Of a stretch of DNA of 29,404 bases, positions 21,960 to 29,404 are shown piece after piece; within the stretch, counting starts at the first letter, position 1, and every line of letters begins with the position of its first letter. The stretch covers positions 1-29,404 of the forward strand of contig DATMLO010000059.1 of NCBI GenBank assembly GCA_035570495.1. Direction: 5' to 3'. Below the pieces are notes generated by a model. That model did no database searches. It saw nothing but the letters and a program-made list of their open reading frames with translations, and was not told the DNA's origin. A program made the position numbers and the translations under genes. This DNA is from DATARH01 sp035570495 (lineage in GTDB: Bacteria > Pseudomonadota > Alphaproteobacteria > ATCC43930 > CGMCC-115725).

Positions 21960-23063
21960 ATGTCCGACGAGAAAGAGCTTCTCGAATACCGTTTTATGAA
22001 CCTGCACGAGTTCGTCACCGTCGCGCGGCAGAACCTCAACCGCAACAACTGGGACTATCTAATCGGCGGCTCGGAGACCGAGACGACGCTGGCGCGCAAC
22101 CGCATGGCGATCGACGCGGTCGGCTTCCGCCCGCGCGTGTTGCGCGACGTCAGCGATGTCGATGTCTCGAAGGAGCTGTGGGGCAAGAAGCTGCGCATCC
22201 CGGTGCTGTGCGCGCCGGTCGGGTCTCTGGAGAATTTCGAGCCGGGCGGCGGCGCCACCGTCGGCGCGGCGACCGCCGAGTTCGGCAACGGCATCATCCT
22301 CTCCTCGGTGTCGCATCCGGGTCTGGAGGAGACCGCCAAGGCCAACGGCAACGGCTTCAAGATCTTCCAGCTTTACGTGCGCGGCGACGAGGCCTGGGTC
22401 GACGATCATGTGCGCCGGTCGTCGGACGCCGGCTACGACGCGTTTGCGCTGACCGTCGACACCGACAGCTATTCACGCCGCGAGCGCGACATCGCCAAGC
22501 GCCATGAGCGCCGCCGGGTACGGCCGGGCGACGCGCGCATCTATCAGGCGCGCTTCAACTGGAAGGACATCGACCGCATCAAGCGCCTCTCAAAAATCCC
22601 GGTGATCCTCAAGGGCATCGCGACGCATGAGGACGCGACGATCGCCGTGGAACACGGCGTCGACTGCGTCTATGTCTCGAACCATGGCGGCCGTCAGCTC
22701 GACCAGGGGGTCGGGTCGATGGATGTGCTGCCCGAGGTGGTCGAGGCGGTGGCCGGCCGTGCCAAAGTCATGATCGATGGCGGCTTCTACCGCGGCACCG
22801 ACATCGTCAAGGCGATGATCCTCGGCGCCGACGCGGTGGCGTGTGGCCGGCTCTATGTCTATGGCCTCGCCGCCGCGGGCCGTGAGGGGGTCGTGCGGCT
22901 CTTCGAGATTCTCGAGGACGAAATCCGCATCTGCCTGTCGCTCTTGGGCGTTACCGGCTATGCGCAGCTCGACAAATCCTATGTCCGGCAGACGCGGACC
23001 CCGCTGACGCCGCATGTGCACAGCGTTTTCCCGCACCTCAACCTGCCAAAAGAGCATTATTAA
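21960..23063 (+). CDS. FMN-dependent alpha-hydroxyacid oxidase/dehydrogenase
   Basis: Flavoenzyme that oxidises L-2-hydroxyacids (glycolate, L-lactate or mandelate type) to 2-oxoacids. The 367-residue TIM barrel keeps the family pattern: PVLCAPVG (81-88), QLYV (137-140) and LTVDTD (164-169) at the flavin, K218 (VILKGI), catalytic base H242 with R245 in SNHGGRQLD, then MIDGGFYRGTDIVKAMILGADAV phosphate binding. No transmembrane insertion is present, so it is soluble, unlike membrane lactate dehydrogenase. GAGG precedes the ATG by 5 bases. It is divergent from the D-2-hydroxyacid dehydrogenase; together they could interconvert a hydroxyacid and its oxoacid. Substrate choice is not readable. Confidence 0.94.
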   Translation: MSDEKELLEYRFMNLHEFVTVARQNLNRNNWDYLIGGSETETTLARNRMAIDAVGFRPRVLRDVSDVDVSKELWGKKLRIPVLCAPVGSLENFEPGGGATVGAATAEFGNGIILSSVSHPGLEETAKANGNGFKIFQLYVRGDEAWVDDHVRRSSDAGYDAFALTVDTDSYSRRERDIAKRHERRRVRPGDARIYQARFNWKDIDRIKRLSKIPVILKGIATHEDATIAVEHGVDCVYVSNHGGRQLDQGVGSMDVLPEVVEAVAGRAKVMIDGGFYRGTDIVKAMILGADAVACGRLYVYGLAAAGREGVVRLFEILEDEIRICLSLLGVTGYAQLDKSYVRQTRTPLTPHVHSVFPHLNLPKEHY

Positions 23064-23068
23064 AAGCG

Positions 23069-23097
23069 TTGACATCCGGTTTAGAGTTGACCTTAGA
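23069..23097 (+). promoter_or_regulatory. Candidate promoter for the 491-residue unknown
   Basis: A perfect -35 TTGACA (23069-23074) is followed after 17 bases by CTTAGA (23092-23097), a poor -10 match; alphaproteobacterial -10 boxes are often weakly conserved. It lies in the 66-bp gap after the oxidase stop and about 30 bp before the ATG at 23130. Supported by position and the -35 only. Confidence 0.35.
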
Positions 23098-23129
23098 CAC
23101 TTAGAAGAACCGCTTGCTGGAGGGTCACA

Positions 23130-24605
23130 ATGCCAATTCCGACGCGCGTCCAGTACCCCGCCGACATCGAGCCGCTGGTTCAGTTCATCGAAGATACGCC
23201 GCCGGCGGACATCATCGACAAGACCCTGGAAAAGCTGCGCGCCGGTACGCCGACCGAGACGATGCTGACCGCATCGGCCCTGGCGGTGACCCGCTCCTCC
23301 GACCTGCCGCCGGGTCATCACGGCGGCCCGCTGCACCCGCTGGCGGGGCTCTACGCGCTCTCGAACCTGGTGTCGCGCCTGGAAGGCGAGGACAAGTTCA
23401 TCCCGGTCGTGCAGCACGTCGCGCTGTCGAACAAGCACGTCAACGCGCCGGAAACGAGCCCCTATCAGCTGCTCGAATTCGCGCCGATCGCCTTCAAGGA
23501 TTTCGCAGCGGCCCAGAAGGCGTTTCTCCTGGCCTGCAGCCGCGGTGAGTCGCTCAAGGCCGACCACATCTTTCAGTGGATCTGGGACAACGCCGAGCCG
23601 ATCGAGGCGTTCGACTTGCTGATGAGCATCGCGATCCCGAAGAATAACGTCGACGATCATTACTTCGTCTTCCCGGGCTACCTGTGGCGCTCGTTCGAGG
23701 CCGGCGTGCTCGACAAGCAATACCTCAAGCTGTTGATGCGCCCGACGGTGCGTTATGCGGCGCGCTTCCCGATCGCCCCGGCGCAGCCGGAACTCGATTC
23801 ACTGATCAAGGACATGAAGCTCCTGGAGAAGGTGACCCGACAGGAGAGCGGCGACGACGAGACGGTCGCGGTCGGCCGGCTGGGCAAGAACATCGGGCAG
23901 GTCGAGGAATTTGCCGAAATCCCGGTGATGATCGCCAGCGCGCTGGCGAGGGGCTTGTCGCTTGACGGTGCGGGCGAAGCGCTGTCGATCGGCGCGGCGG
24001 GGCTGTTCACCCGCTCGCTCGGCGGAAACCCGATGGATGTCCACCTGCACACCAGCATCAATCTGCGGCGCTACCTGATCGGGCTGCCCGGGCTGGCATT
24101 GCGCAGCAAGCTGTTGCTGCTGATGAACTGGCATTTGGGCCCCGAAATCCGCTCGACGCAGATGCGCATGGAGCCGCCGGGCTCGCAGCCGGACATGGCC
24201 GCGGTCAAGGCCCTGCCGCCGCGCAGCCAGGAAGCGCTGCTCGACGCCATCACCCACAGCATCTACACCCAACCGCCGACCGACTGGTCGACGGTCTCCA
24301 ATCTGGGCCTGATGCGCGCGGTGCCCGAGGTCAAGCACACGATCGAGCTGGCGGTGCAATACGTCGAAAACCGCTATGACCCGGAAGCGCTGATTGCGCG
24401 GCTCGCCGAGATTGTCTGCCACGACAATTTCACCGAGATGCACGCCTTCAAGCACCACAACGCGATCGTCGAGGAGTTTAAGAACACCCGCGATCCGTGG
24501 CGCTGGATGCACCTCGTCGCCGGCTGCCAGGCCGCGGCGATCTCGTTCGGCAAGAACATGGCGGTGTACGAGCAATACATCGACCTGCTGCACGCCGCCG
24601 AGTAG
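23130..24605 (+). CDS. Conserved-looking unknown protein, histidine-rich, putative metalloenzyme
   Basis: A 491-residue soluble protein I cannot assign. It is mostly helical and contains histidine clusters: H63, H64 and H69 (PPGHHGGPLHPLAGLYA), H96, H177, H305 and H307 (DVHLHTSINLRR), H335, and H431, H438, H442 and H443 (CHDNFTEMHAFKHHNAIVEEF). Spacing on helices suggests metal ligands. The layout (early HPL-x-x-L segment, mid LHTS segment, late His-rich helix) loosely recalls questin-oxidase-like (DUF4243) proteins, which is inference from memory only. There is no signal peptide or transmembrane segment. GGAGGG precedes the ATG. A candidate promoter before it and a strong terminator after it make it a single-gene unit. 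Confidence 0.9.
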   Translation: MPIPTRVQYPADIEPLVQFIEDTPPADIIDKTLEKLRAGTPTETMLTASALAVTRSSDLPPGHHGGPLHPLAGLYALSNLVSRLEGEDKFIPVVQHVALSNKHVNAPETSPYQLLEFAPIAFKDFAAAQKAFLLACSRGESLKADHIFQWIWDNAEPIEAFDLLMSIAIPKNNVDDHYFVFPGYLWRSFEAGVLDKQYLKLLMRPTVRYAARFPIAPAQPELDSLIKDMKLLEKVTRQESGDDETVAVGRLGKNIGQVEEFAEIPVMIASALARGLSLDGAGEALSIGAAGLFTRSLGGNPMDVHLHTSINLRRYLIGLPGLALRSKLLLLMNWHLGPEIRSTQMRMEPPGSQPDMAAVKALPPRSQEALLDAITHSIYTQPPTDWSTVSNLGLMRAVPEVKHTIELAVQYVENRYDPEALIARLAEIVCHDNFTEMHAFKHHNAIVEEFKNTRDPWRWMHLVAGCQAAAISFGKNMAVYEQYIDLLHAAE

Positions 24606-24623
24606 TCTCGCTTTAACCTACGG

Positions 24624-24660
24624 AAAGGCCTGTCCGGGACACCGGGCGGGCCTTTTCTTT
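24624..24660 (+). terminator. Rho-independent terminator
   Basis: Arms at 24624-24637 and 24642-24655 pair over 14 positions (12 Watson-Crick and two G-U pairs) around the tetraloop GACA. The pairing runs into TTTTCTTT at the 3' side. It begins 18 bp after the stop of the 491-residue protein. This is the clearest intrinsic terminator in the window. Confidence 0.88.
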
Positions 24661-24681
24661 GTCCAGCACGCCCCTCCCTTT

Positions 24682-24787
24682 GTCATTCCCGCGCAAGCGG
24701 GAACCCATGAACACGGACTTTTGCCAAATGAGCTCTGTCCGTGTTCAAAGGTTCCGAGTTCATCGCTTCGCGATGCCCCGGAATGAC
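24682..24787. repeat. Palindromic intergenic repeat, family B (second copy)
   Basis: Begins TCATTCCCGC and ends CCCCGGAATGAC. It shares GGAACCCATGAACACGGAC with the copy at 4018-4184, and GTCCGTGTTCA downstream pairs with that core. The middle differs, with a shorter internal segment. It lies between the terminator at 24660 and the SDR at 24865. Confidence 0.75.
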
Positions 24788-24808
24788 AAGGGTTTTGCTC
24801 CCGGTCGT

Positions 24809-24834
24809 GATTGCTTCGCTCCGCTCGCAATGAC
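24809..24834. repeat. Half copy of the family-A repeat
   Basis: GATTGCTTCGCTCCGCTCGC followed by AATGAC is the right half of the family-A element (compare 2380-2404). The left half is absent; family B ends 21 bp earlier. The resulting open frame reads into the SDR but is not its start. Confidence 0.7.
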
Positions 24835-24864
24835 AGCATGGCCGCAACAGATGGGAGGACCGCC

Positions 24865-25671
24865 ATGAACATGGACTTCACCGGCAAGGTCGCGCTGATC
24901 ACCGGGGGCGGCGGCGGGATCGGCCGCGCCACCGCGCTCGCCTTCGCCAAATCGGGCGCCAAGGTCGTCGTCGTCGATCGTGACGCAGCGGCGGGCGAGG
25001 CGACCGCCGGCATCATCCGTCAGCAGGGCGGTGAGGCGAAATTCATCGCCGCCGACGTCACCAAATCGGCCGATGTCGCGAATTATGTGAAGGAGACGCT
25101 CGACGCGCACGGCCGCATCGACTGCTTCTTCAACAATGCCGGGATCGAGGGCAGCGTCGCGCACACCGCCGACTATGACGAGGCGGTGTTTGACCAGGTG
25201 ATCGGCATCAACGTCAAGGGCGTGTTCCTCGGCATGCGGCATGTGCTGCCGGTGCTGCTGACGCAGAAATCCGGCTCTGTCGTGAACACCGCCTCGGTCG
25301 CCGGGCTGGTGGCGACCCCCGGGATGCCGGCCTATGTCGCCTCGAAGCACGCGGTGATCGGCCTCACCAAGACCGCCGCCGGCGAGGTCGCGCGCCAGGG
25401 CGTGCGGGTCAACGCGGTCTGCCCCGGCCCGGTTGACACGCGGATGATCCACTCGCTCGAAAAGATGCTGAGCCCGGACGACCCCGAGACCGTCAGCCGC
25501 AAATACCAGGCGGCCATCCCCTCCGGCCGCTACACGACGCCTGAGGAGATCGCCAACATGGTGCTGTTCCTGTCGTCCGATCTCGCGAGCAACATCACCG
25601 GCGCGCAATACGTCGTCGATGGCGGCCGCACCGCGACCGGCGGCGCCGTGACCCAGGCGATGCAGAACTAG
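24865..25671 (+). CDS. Short-chain dehydrogenase/reductase (SDR), NAD-type
   Basis: Classical SDR of 268 residues. The cofactor motif ITGGGGGIG (12-20) is followed by an acidic residue at the end of strand 2 (D38 in VVVVDRD), favouring NAD over NADP. NNAG (90-93), N116, S144 (TASVAG), Y157 and K161 (YVASK) form an intact active site, followed by CPGPVDTRM and the C-terminal GAQYVVDGG. ATG 24865 is preceded by GGGAGGAC; the upstream open frame starts inside a repeat. It ends tail-to-tail with the ScsB/DsbD gene, the two stop codons sharing CTAG (25668-25671). The substrate is unknown; it resembles cyclohexanol- or 2,5-dichloro-diol-type dehydrogenases in general appearance only. Confidence 0.93.
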   Translation: MNMDFTGKVALITGGGGGIGRATALAFAKSGAKVVVVDRDAAAGEATAGIIRQQGGEAKFIAADVTKSADVANYVKETLDAHGRIDCFFNNAGIEGSVAHTADYDEAVFDQVIGINVKGVFLGMRHVLPVLLTQKSGSVVNTASVAGLVATPGMPAYVASKHAVIGLTKTAAGEVARQGVRVNAVCPGPVDTRMIHSLEKMLSPDDPETVSRKYQAAIPSGRYTTPEEIANMVLFLSSDLASNITGAQYVVDGGRTATGGAVTQAMQN

Positions 25672-27725
25672 AGCTTGCCGACCGCGTCGATGATCCCGGC
25701 TTCGGTCAGGATTTGGGGCAGCACCGTCGCGGTGCCGCTGCCGTCGTAGAGCAGATAGAGCGGCACGCCGCTGCGCCCGAAGCTTTGCAGGAATTGGGCG
25801 ATCTCGGGGTCCTGCCGGGTCCAGTCGCCCTTGAGCGCAACAACATGGTGCGCCGCAAGCGCGTCGCGTACCGCGTCGCGGTCTAAGGTCACCCGCTCGT
25901 TGACGATGCAGGTCAGGCACCAAGCCGCGGTCAAATTCACAAACACCGGCTTGTGATCGGCGTTGAGCGCGGCGAGCCGCGCCGGGGTGAAGGCCTCGTA
26001 AGGCAGGCCGTCGCTCGCCAGCGGCGTCTTGCCGGCGGATGGCGTCAGCATCGCCGCCAGCCCCAACGCCCCCGCGAGGCCGAGGCCGGCCAGCCCGCCG
26101 CCGAGATAGCGCGTGCCCGCTGTCGCGAACCGCGTGCGGCCATAGACCCAGACCGCGAACCCGACCGCCACCAGCCCGAACAGCGCCATCAGCGAGCCAT
26201 CGGGCCCGACCTCCTGGATCAGCACCCACACAAGCCACGCCGCGGTGCCGTAAAGCGCGAAGGCGAGCACCTGCTTCAAGGTCGCCATCCAGGGGCCCGG
26301 CCGCGGCAGCAGCCGCGCCGCACCGTGCACCAGGCTTGCCGCCAGCATCGGCGCCGCCATCCCGGCGCCGAGCGCGACAAAGATCGCCAGCGCCAATCCC
26401 GCCGGGGCGACCAGCGCAAAGCCGAGCGCCGCGCCCATAAACGGCGCGGTGCATGGGGTCGCGACTACCGTCGCCAGTACACCGGTAAAGAACGCGCCCA
26501 CAAGCCCGCGGCGCTCAGCGAGCCCCCCGCCGACTCCGGCGAACCCGGCGCCGAACTCGGCGACCCCGGAAAGGCTCAGCCCCATCGCCAGCATAAGATA
26601 GGCGAGCAACGCCACGACCAGCGGTGATTGCAGCTGAAATCCCCAGCCGATCGCCGCGCCGCCTTCGCGCAGCGCGATCAGCGCCCCACCCAGCGCCGCG
26701 AAGCTCAGCACCACACCCGCCGCGTAGGCGATGCCATGATGATGGCGCTTTTCCGCATCGGCGGCCGCGAAGCTCAGCACCTTTAGCGACAGGATCGGGA
26801 AGACGCAGGGCATCAGGTTGAGAATGAGCCCGCCGATAAAGGCGAAGAGCACGGCCTGCCACGATCCGAGCGGGCCGCCCGCCGCCGTCACGGACGCGGC
26901 GGCGACCCGCGTCGCGCTGACGAGATAGCCGTGAGCGACGCCGTCGGCCCCACGCAGCACGAGCACGCCGGACAGTGTCGCCGGCACCGCGGCAGTCGGC
27001 CCGGTCGCCTTCTTCAGCACCAGCTGCAACCCGCCGTCGCGGTGCTCGACCTTCTCGTCCGCCGAATGGTCGATCGCGTTGTCGGCGTCCGGGAAAAATT
27101 CTCCTTTAGCGTTGCCGATATTTCCTATCGCCGCAGCCGGGACAATTAGTCGCAGCCCCTCGGTGTCGACCAGGAATTGGGCGGCGAACGGCGCGGCGAG
27201 GGGCAATTTCGCTCGCGCCTCGGCAAAGCGCGCCGCCTCGGCCGGGTCGGGCGCGCCGTTCCCGGCGGCAAGGTCGAGCGACACCCGCGCCTCGCCCGGA
27301 ATGCAGATTTCCGAACAGACGAGATACTTGACCGTTGCCGCGATCGGCGGCTTGGCGTCGGCGGCGAGCCCCGCCGGCGCGGTCAGCTTCACCAGGAGAT
27401 CGGTGCCGCCGGTGTAGCCGTAATTGGCGACCCCACCCTGCGAAAATCGCTCAGGAACCGGCCATTGGATGGCGCCCGCGGAAAAGCCTGGCGGCAGCGT
27501 CCAGTCGATCTCGGTCGGCAAGCCGGAATCGCCGGGGTTCTTCCAGTAGATGTGCCAGCCCGGCGCGATCGCCAAATGCAGGTCGGTCCACAGCGTGCCG
27601 CCCGCGCTTTCGGCATGGAGGCTCGGCCGCACCAGGTCGCTCGCCAGCGGCGGCGCGGCCGAGCCGGCGCGGCAACCCAGCATTACCAAAGCGAGAGCGG
27701 CAAGGACCACCAGCCCGCGTTTCAC
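25668..27725 (-). CDS. ScsB/DsbD-family protein-disulfide reductase
   Basis: Inner-membrane electron carrier of 685 residues that passes reducing power from cytosolic thioredoxin to periplasmic thiol proteins. Order: signal sequence (MKRGLVVLAALALVML), a periplasmic N-domain with the cysteine pair in YLVCSEICIPGEA, a membrane domain of about eight helices with one cysteine each in NLMPCVFPILSL and VATPCTAPFMG, and a C-terminal thioredoxin-like domain with CLTC in AAWCLTCIVNE. All three cysteine pairs are present. The start is the GTG at 27725, near GGCAGG; no ATG in frame suits better. Members of this family are often near YqgE and peroxiredoxin in Rhizobiales; here they are about 20 kb apart. 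Confidence 0.92.
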   Translation of the reverse strand: MKRGLVVLAALALVMLGCRAGSAAPPLASDLVRPSLHAESAGGTLWTDLHLAIAPGWHIYWKNPGDSGLPTEIDWTLPPGFSAGAIQWPVPERFSQGGVANYGYTGGTDLLVKLTAPAGLAADAKPPIAATVKYLVCSEICIPGEARVSLDLAAGNGAPDPAEAARFAEARAKLPLAAPFAAQFLVDTEGLRLIVPAAAIGNIGNAKGEFFPDADNAIDHSADEKVEHRDGGLQLVLKKATGPTAAVPATLSGVLVLRGADGVAHGYLVSATRVAAASVTAAGGPLGSWQAVLFAFIGGLILNLMPCVFPILSLKVLSFAAADAEKRHHHGIAYAAGVVLSFAALGGALIALREGGAAIGWGFQLQSPLVVALLAYLMLAMGLSLSGVAEFGAGFAGVGGGLAERRGLVGAFFTGVLATVVATPCTAPFMGAALGFALVAPAGLALAIFVALGAGMAAPMLAASLVHGAARLLPRPGPWMATLKQVLAFALYGTAAWLVWVLIQEVGPDGSLMALFGLVAVGFAVWVYGRTRFATAGTRYLGGGLAGLGLAGALGLAAMLTPSAGKTPLASDGLPYEAFTPARLAALNADHKPVFVNLTAAWCLTCIVNERVTLDRDAVRDALAAHHVVALKGDWTRQDPEIAQFLQSFGRSGVPLYLLYDGSGTATVLPQILTEAGIIDAVGKL

Positions 27726-27879
27726 GGCGCGCCTGCCCAAAGGACGGGCATATTCGCATGCGACCCGGGCGCCGCCGCGAGATGCGCCTGATTTGAGATC
27801 ATCTCCGTGCGTCACATCCACTTGACAACCAACATGCCCAATTTTACGGGAGGTCGAACCCCTCCCGGACCCCTTCCGC

Positions 27880-29295
27880 ATGCTCGAAACCAAGCACGCC
27901 AGCCTCGACGGTCGTCTTGTCATCATCGGTTTCGGCAGTATCGGCCAAGGCGTGCTGCCGCTGATCCTGCGCCATATCAGCATCGCCCCTGAGAATATCA
28001 CGATCGTCACCGCGGAGCCGCGCGGCAAGAGTGTCGCCGAGCAATATGGCGTGAAGTTCGTCGAGACGGTGCTGACCCGCGACAATTACCGCGCCGTGCT
28101 CGACCCGCTGCTCGGCCGTGGCGACTTCCTGCTCAACGTCTCGGTCGAGGTCGCGAGCGTGGCGCTGATCGGCCTGTGCCAGGAAAAAGGCGCGCTCTAT
28201 CTCGACACCTGTATCGAGCCATGGCCGGGCGGCTACACCGACCCCAACCTGACCGCGTCCGAACGCTCGAATTATGCGCTGCGCGAAAGCGCGCTGGCCT
28301 TGCGCCAGCGCTATGCCGGCGGGTCGACCGCCGTGCTGACGCATGGCGCAAATCCCGGCCTCGTGTCCCATTTCGTCAAGCAGGCGCTGATCGATATGGC
28401 GCGCGCCGACAACCCGGCCGCCGCCATCCCCGGCGATCGCGCCGGCTGGGGGCGGCTCGCCGAGCGGCTCGGGGTCAAGGTCATCCACATCGCCGAGCGC
28501 GACACGCAGGTCGCGTCGATCCCGAAATCGGTGGGCGAATTCGTCAACACGTGGTCGATCGACGGCTTTTTCAGCGAAGGCTCACAGCCGGCCGAACTCG
28601 GCTGGGGCTCGCATGAGCGGCATTTCCCGGAAGACGGGCGGCGGCACGAATTCGGCGGCGGCGCGGCGATCTACCTAATGCGGCCGGGCGCCAGCATGCG
28701 GGTGCGCAGCTGGACGCCGCTCGAGGGTCCCTATACGGGTTTCCTCATCACCCATAGCGAATCGATCTCGACCGCCGATTATTTCACGGTGCGGGACGGC
28801 GACCGGGTGCGTTATCGGCCGACGTGCCACTACGCCTATCATCCGTGCGACGATGCGGTGCTGAGCGTGCACGAGTTGGGCGGCAAGAACTGGGAGCTGC
28901 AGCCCGACAAGCGGCTGATGATGGACGAGATCATCGACGGCATCGACGAGTTGGGCGTGCTGCTGATGGGACATGCCAAGGGCGTCTATTGGTACGGTTC
29001 GCGGCTCTCGATCGACCAGACCCGCCGTATCGTGCCGCACAACAACGCCACCTCGCTGCAGGTCACCGCGGCGGTGCTGGGCGGCATGGTGTGGGCGATC
29101 GAGCATCCGCGCGCCGGGCTCGTCGAGCCCGAGGAACTCGATTTCCAGCGCATCCTCGAAGTCGCCGGGCCCTATCTCGGTGATGTCGTCGGGGTGTGGG
29201 GCGACTGGACCCCGCTGCAGGACCGCGAGCGGCTTTTCCCCGAGGATCTCGACCGCGACGATCCGTGGCAGTTCAAGAACATCCGCGTCGTCTAA
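27880..29295 (+). CDS. hss: Homospermidine synthase
   Basis: NAD-dependent synthesis of sym-homospermidine from putrescine (two putrescines, releasing ammonia). The 471 residues agree with the bacterial enzyme (about 477 in Blastochloris viridis). The N-terminal Rossmann motif is GFGSIGQG, with TIVTAEPRG and LLNVSVEVASV following, then the characteristic LDTCIEPWPGGYTD and THGANPGLVSHFVKQAL. The C-terminal half includes YYHPCDDA-like HYAYHPCDDAVLS and GVYWYGSRLSIDQ. Homospermidine is a major polyamine in many alphaproteobacteria, which supports the taxonomic reading. The ribosome site before the ATG is weak. It is divergent from scsB across 154 bp. Confidence 0.96.
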   Translation: MLETKHASLDGRLVIIGFGSIGQGVLPLILRHISIAPENITIVTAEPRGKSVAEQYGVKFVETVLTRDNYRAVLDPLLGRGDFLLNVSVEVASVALIGLCQEKGALYLDTCIEPWPGGYTDPNLTASERSNYALRESALALRQRYAGGSTAVLTHGANPGLVSHFVKQALIDMARADNPAAAIPGDRAGWGRLAERLGVKVIHIAERDTQVASIPKSVGEFVNTWSIDGFFSEGSQPAELGWGSHERHFPEDGRRHEFGGGAAIYLMRPGASMRVRSWTPLEGPYTGFLITHSESISTADYFTVRDGDRVRYRPTCHYAYHPCDDAVLSVHELGGKNWELQPDKRLMMDEIIDGIDELGVLLMGHAKGVYWYGSRLSIDQTRRIVPHNNATSLQVTAAVLGGMVWAIEHPRAGLVEPEELDFQRILEVAGPYLGDVVGVWGDWTPLQDRERLFPEDLDRDDPWQFKNIRVV

Positions 29296-29307
29296 CATAG
29301 CGCGGAT

Positions 29308-29404
29308 ATGAGGTCGCGTTTCTGGCTTGCGGTGATGATCGTCTACGCCGTCATCGGCTTTGTCGACGGCGCGCATCATTTCCTGTCGCCGCCGGCCGGC
29401 ACGC
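29308..29404 (+). CDS. Start of a small membrane protein (3' end beyond window)
   Basis: From ATG 29308 the frame stays open to the edge (32 codons): MRSRFWLAVMIVYAVIGFVD followed by GAHHFLSPPAGT. The basic start and hydrophobic residues about 6-19 suggest a signal or transmembrane segment. It begins 12 bp after the homospermidine synthase stop on the same strand. The ribosome site is weak and only a fragment is visible, so the gene call is tentative. Confidence 0.5.
   Translation, partial: MRSRFWLAVMIVYAVIGFVDGAHHFLSPPAGT

Noticed and set aside
24760..26454. 564-residue minus-strand open frame opposite the SDR and part of ScsB/DsbD
   Set aside because: The SDR has every catalytic residue in the plus frame; the minus frame is a compositional shadow that also covers repeats.
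27670..27725. Possible lipobox (VMLGC) in the ScsB/DsbD signal sequence
   Set aside because: Met at the -3 position is atypical and a conventional cleavage after GSAA a few residues later fits as well; not called.
25668..28085. An 805-residue version of the ScsB/DsbD protein
   Set aside because: The extra 120 residues overlap the divergent hss start and have no family support; the signal peptide begins at 27725.
1..29404. Search for CRISPR arrays, tRNA/rRNA genes, riboswitches, transposases and phage or defence genes
   Set aside because: No regularly spaced direct repeats, cloverleaf-like gaps, known leader motifs or related protein motifs were seen; intergenic gaps are too short for large RNA genes.

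Overview
The window looks like a chromosomal stretch of an alphaproteobacterium of the Rhizobiales/Rhodospirillales type. G+C is high (not computed exactly) and long antisense open frames are common. Genes are tightly packed. Characteristic markers are homospermidine synthase, a threonine synthase / M16 peptidase / GNAT block, a YqgE/AlgH protein next to a peroxiredoxin, and dispersed palindromic intergenic repeats of the kind familiar from these orders. I see no rRNA, tRNA, CRISPR array, transposase, phage gene or plasmid function. Gene names rest on motif reading, not on database searches.

Layout. 1-5215 (minus strand): branched-chain 2-oxoacid dehydrogenase E1 beta (cut by the left edge) and E1 alpha, a short-chain dehydrogenase overlapping a 3-hydroxyacyl-CoA dehydrogenase, and an ACAD10-type phosphotransferase; this is an acyl-CoA / branched-chain catabolism block. 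5265-7217: two YqgE/AlgH paralogues, one with a signal-like N-terminus, flanking a peroxiredoxin. 7224-10515 (minus): RimJ-like acetyltransferase, M16 zinc peptidase, threonine synthase. 10608-11507 (plus): an alpha/beta hydrolase with the apparent full active-site set of fluoroacetate dehalogenases. 11608-16133 (minus): class II aldolase/adducin protein, DUF35 zinc protein, cysteine-less thiolase-like protein, a membrane-anchored unknown and a family III CoA-transferase. 16291-20697: a secreted unknown, a small membrane protein, an Asp/Glu racemase-like protein, a MaoC-like hot-dog protein without the usual catalytic pair, a Tat-type amidohydrolase, a cysteine-rich unknown and a SnoaL-like protein. 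20817-23063: a D-2-hydroxyacid dehydrogenase divergent from an FMN alpha-hydroxyacid oxidase. 23130-24605: a histidine-rich unknown of 491 residues as its own transcription unit with a strong terminator. 24865-29404: a short-chain dehydrogenase, a ScsB/DsbD disulfide reductase, homospermidine synthase and the start of a membrane protein.

Most of the window is carbon catabolism through CoA esters and hydroxyacids, with amino-acid, polyamine and redox housekeeping between. No defence system or gene cluster of an obviously new kind is visible. The best candidates for new biology are the 491-residue histidine-rich protein, the thiolase-like/DUF35 pair with its unknown neighbour, the fluoroacetate dehalogenase-like enzyme, and the exported-looking YqgE paralogue. 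Intergenic gaps are short (none above 300 bp), and several are filled by at least four kinds of palindromic repeat.
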